5,751 bases of DNA from Chlamydiota bacterium (GTDB lineage Bacteria > Auribacterota > UBA3054 > B51-G9): assembly GCA_030596365.1 (NCBI GenBank), contig JAUVKG010000197.1, positions 1 through 5,751 on the forward strand. The letters run 5' to 3'. Shown in pieces: positions 4,867 to 5,751 of this stretch. A model generated the notes under the pieces. It was not told the DNA's origin. It did not search any database and saw only the letters and a program-made list of their open reading frames with translations. How positions within the stretch are numbered: position 1 is the first letter of the stretch; each line of letters starts with the position of its first letter. The translations under genes and the position numbers were made by a program.

Positions 4867-5751
4867 ATGAAAAACTTACTTATAAAACTTACTCTAATCG
4901 CAGTGCTTGTTGTGGCATGTAATACAGCTTCCGCTGCTTTCAGCGATTCAACAAGCACTTACGCGCTTTGGCATTGCGATGCTACTAACTGGGCAGGAGC
5001 TGATGAAGCAACACCGGATGATAATTCAAGTGGGCGTACCGCTCATGATTTACAAATTAACGCACAAGGCGAAGCTATTATGATGCCAGGTTCACCTTAT
5101 GGCGGAAGTTATCTTGCTATGGATGGTACTGACCATGCAACTTCGTTTGACGTATTAGATCCAATTCCTACTGATTATCTTAATATTGATATTAGTTTCA
5201 GAGCGAATGTTTTTCCGGATGATGGTATTTACAAAACAATTTTATGGACAGGACCAATAAGAGTCATGCTTTGGAATAATGGCGGAACAACATATTTGGG
5301 ACTTTTACATTACAATACCGGTGCTGCAGTTGCTACTTGGAATTTTTCAACTCAGCTTCCGGCATTGGATACTTGGTATTCAGTTAAAGCTGAATATGCT
5401 AACGCAAGTTTAAGTCTTACTTTCGGAAATGATGTTGATGGTTACACAACAACTACCGTCACAACTGGTGTAGGATTATGGGAAGCAGCTACCTATGCAT
5501 GTATAGGTTGGGATGCTTTCGATGGTACCGGTCAACGTAATTTCGATGGCGATCTTGACGAAATAAGAATTAGGACTCCCGATATCATTTTTACTGATAT
5601 TCCGAAAGACATGCAAGTTTGTCCTCGTTTGCCCTCAACAAATTTTGCAAATGTAAAAATTGCCGGAAATATTTTAGCGTCCGGTTATGATTATATTATT
5701 GCAAAAGTTTATAGAGAAACTGTATTGCAAGCAGTTTTAACACAAGCTTTG
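4867..5751 (+). CDS. Exported LamG-like (concanavalin A-like) domain protein, 3' end cut off by the window
   Basis: The first 295 codons of a longer gene, still open at the window edge. MKNLLIKLTLIAVLVVAC begins a typical export signal. ASA|A near residue 23 would suit signal peptidase I, while VVAC (15-18) also satisfies a lipobox, so it could be a lipoprotein. Residues about 30-236 look like a LamG/concanavalin-like jelly roll: TYALWHCDA (31-39) at the start and FDGDLDEIRI (226-235) at the end are the usual first and last strands. Such domains bind or accompany enzymes on carbohydrates. From residue 240 a new segment begins (IFTDIPKDMQVCPR, then SGYDYIIAKVYRE), which looks like another beta domain; a similar lead-in may precede SGNH/sialate esterase-type modules, but this is a faint recollection. 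The ATG follows the purine-rich GGAAAGAAG. The gene shares its operator and promoter layout with the hydrolase gene, so the two are probably co-induced. Confidence 0.82.
   Translation, partial: MKNLLIKLTLIAVLVVACNTASAAFSDSTSTYALWHCDATNWAGADEATPDDNSSGRTAHDLQINAQGEAIMMPGSPYGGSYLAMDGTDHATSFDVLDPIPTDYLNIDISFRANVFPDDGIYKTILWTGPIRVMLWNNGGTTYLGLLHYNTGAAVATWNFSTQLPALDTWYSVKAEYANASLSLTFGNDVDGYTTTTVTTGVGLWEAATYACIGWDAFDGTGQRNFDGDLDEIRIRTPDIIFTDIPKDMQVCPRLPSTNFANVKIAGNILASGYDYIIAKVYRETVLQAVLTQAL

Noticed and set aside
4850..4870. Mini-frame ATG-GAA-AGA-AGA-CAA-AAA-TGA overlapping the LamG start by ATGA
   Set aside because: Only six codons, with no ribosome site of its own. The purine run is better explained as the ribosome binding region of the LamG gene.

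Overview
The window is AT-rich bacterial DNA carrying a small carbohydrate-use locus: a Gfo/Idh/MocA oxidoreductase (minus strand), a GH78-type alpha-L-rhamnosidase-like hydrolase (plus strand), a RhaS/RhaR-like AraC-family regulator (minus strand), and the first 295 codons of an exported LamG-like protein (plus strand). This gene mix, together with heptameric intergenic repeats, suggests a free-living or gut polysaccharide degrader, perhaps from the PVC group (Lentisphaerota/Kiritimatiellota-like). That taxonomic guess rests on gene style only and is weak.

Layout. Positions 1-238 hold no gene. They contain two degenerate 7-bp repeat arrays in opposite orientation, around and beside GC-rich inverted repeats, and the last repeat-like unit runs into the stop codon of the oxidoreductase. 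The oxidoreductase (239-1381, minus) and the hydrolase (1637-3718, plus) are divergent. The hydrolase and the regulator (3760-4656, minus) converge with a 41-bp gap. The regulator and the LamG gene (4867 to the window end, plus) are again divergent.

The main observation is regulatory. Both divergent intergenic regions contain the same 41-bp sequence with one mismatch (1509-1549 and 4750-4790). Each copy contains two tandem copies of TCAAATNGT 20 bp apart, the layout expected for an AraC-family operator. Each is followed, at exactly the same distance, by an extended -10 element (TGNTANAAT), although the DNA between operator and -10 is unrelated in the two copies. Each lies just upstream of a plus-strand gene with a poor -35. 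The second copy also abuts a good minus-strand promoter for the AraC gene. The simplest reading is a self-contained regulon: the regulator senses a sugar, switches on the hydrolase and the exported LamG protein, and probably controls itself.

The hydrolase and the oxidoreductase lack signal peptides and so probably act in the cytoplasm on imported glycosides, while the LamG protein is exported. No transporter is visible. The hydrolase keeps the expected catalytic acids but stops where GH78 enzymes usually continue into a C-terminal beta-sandwich.
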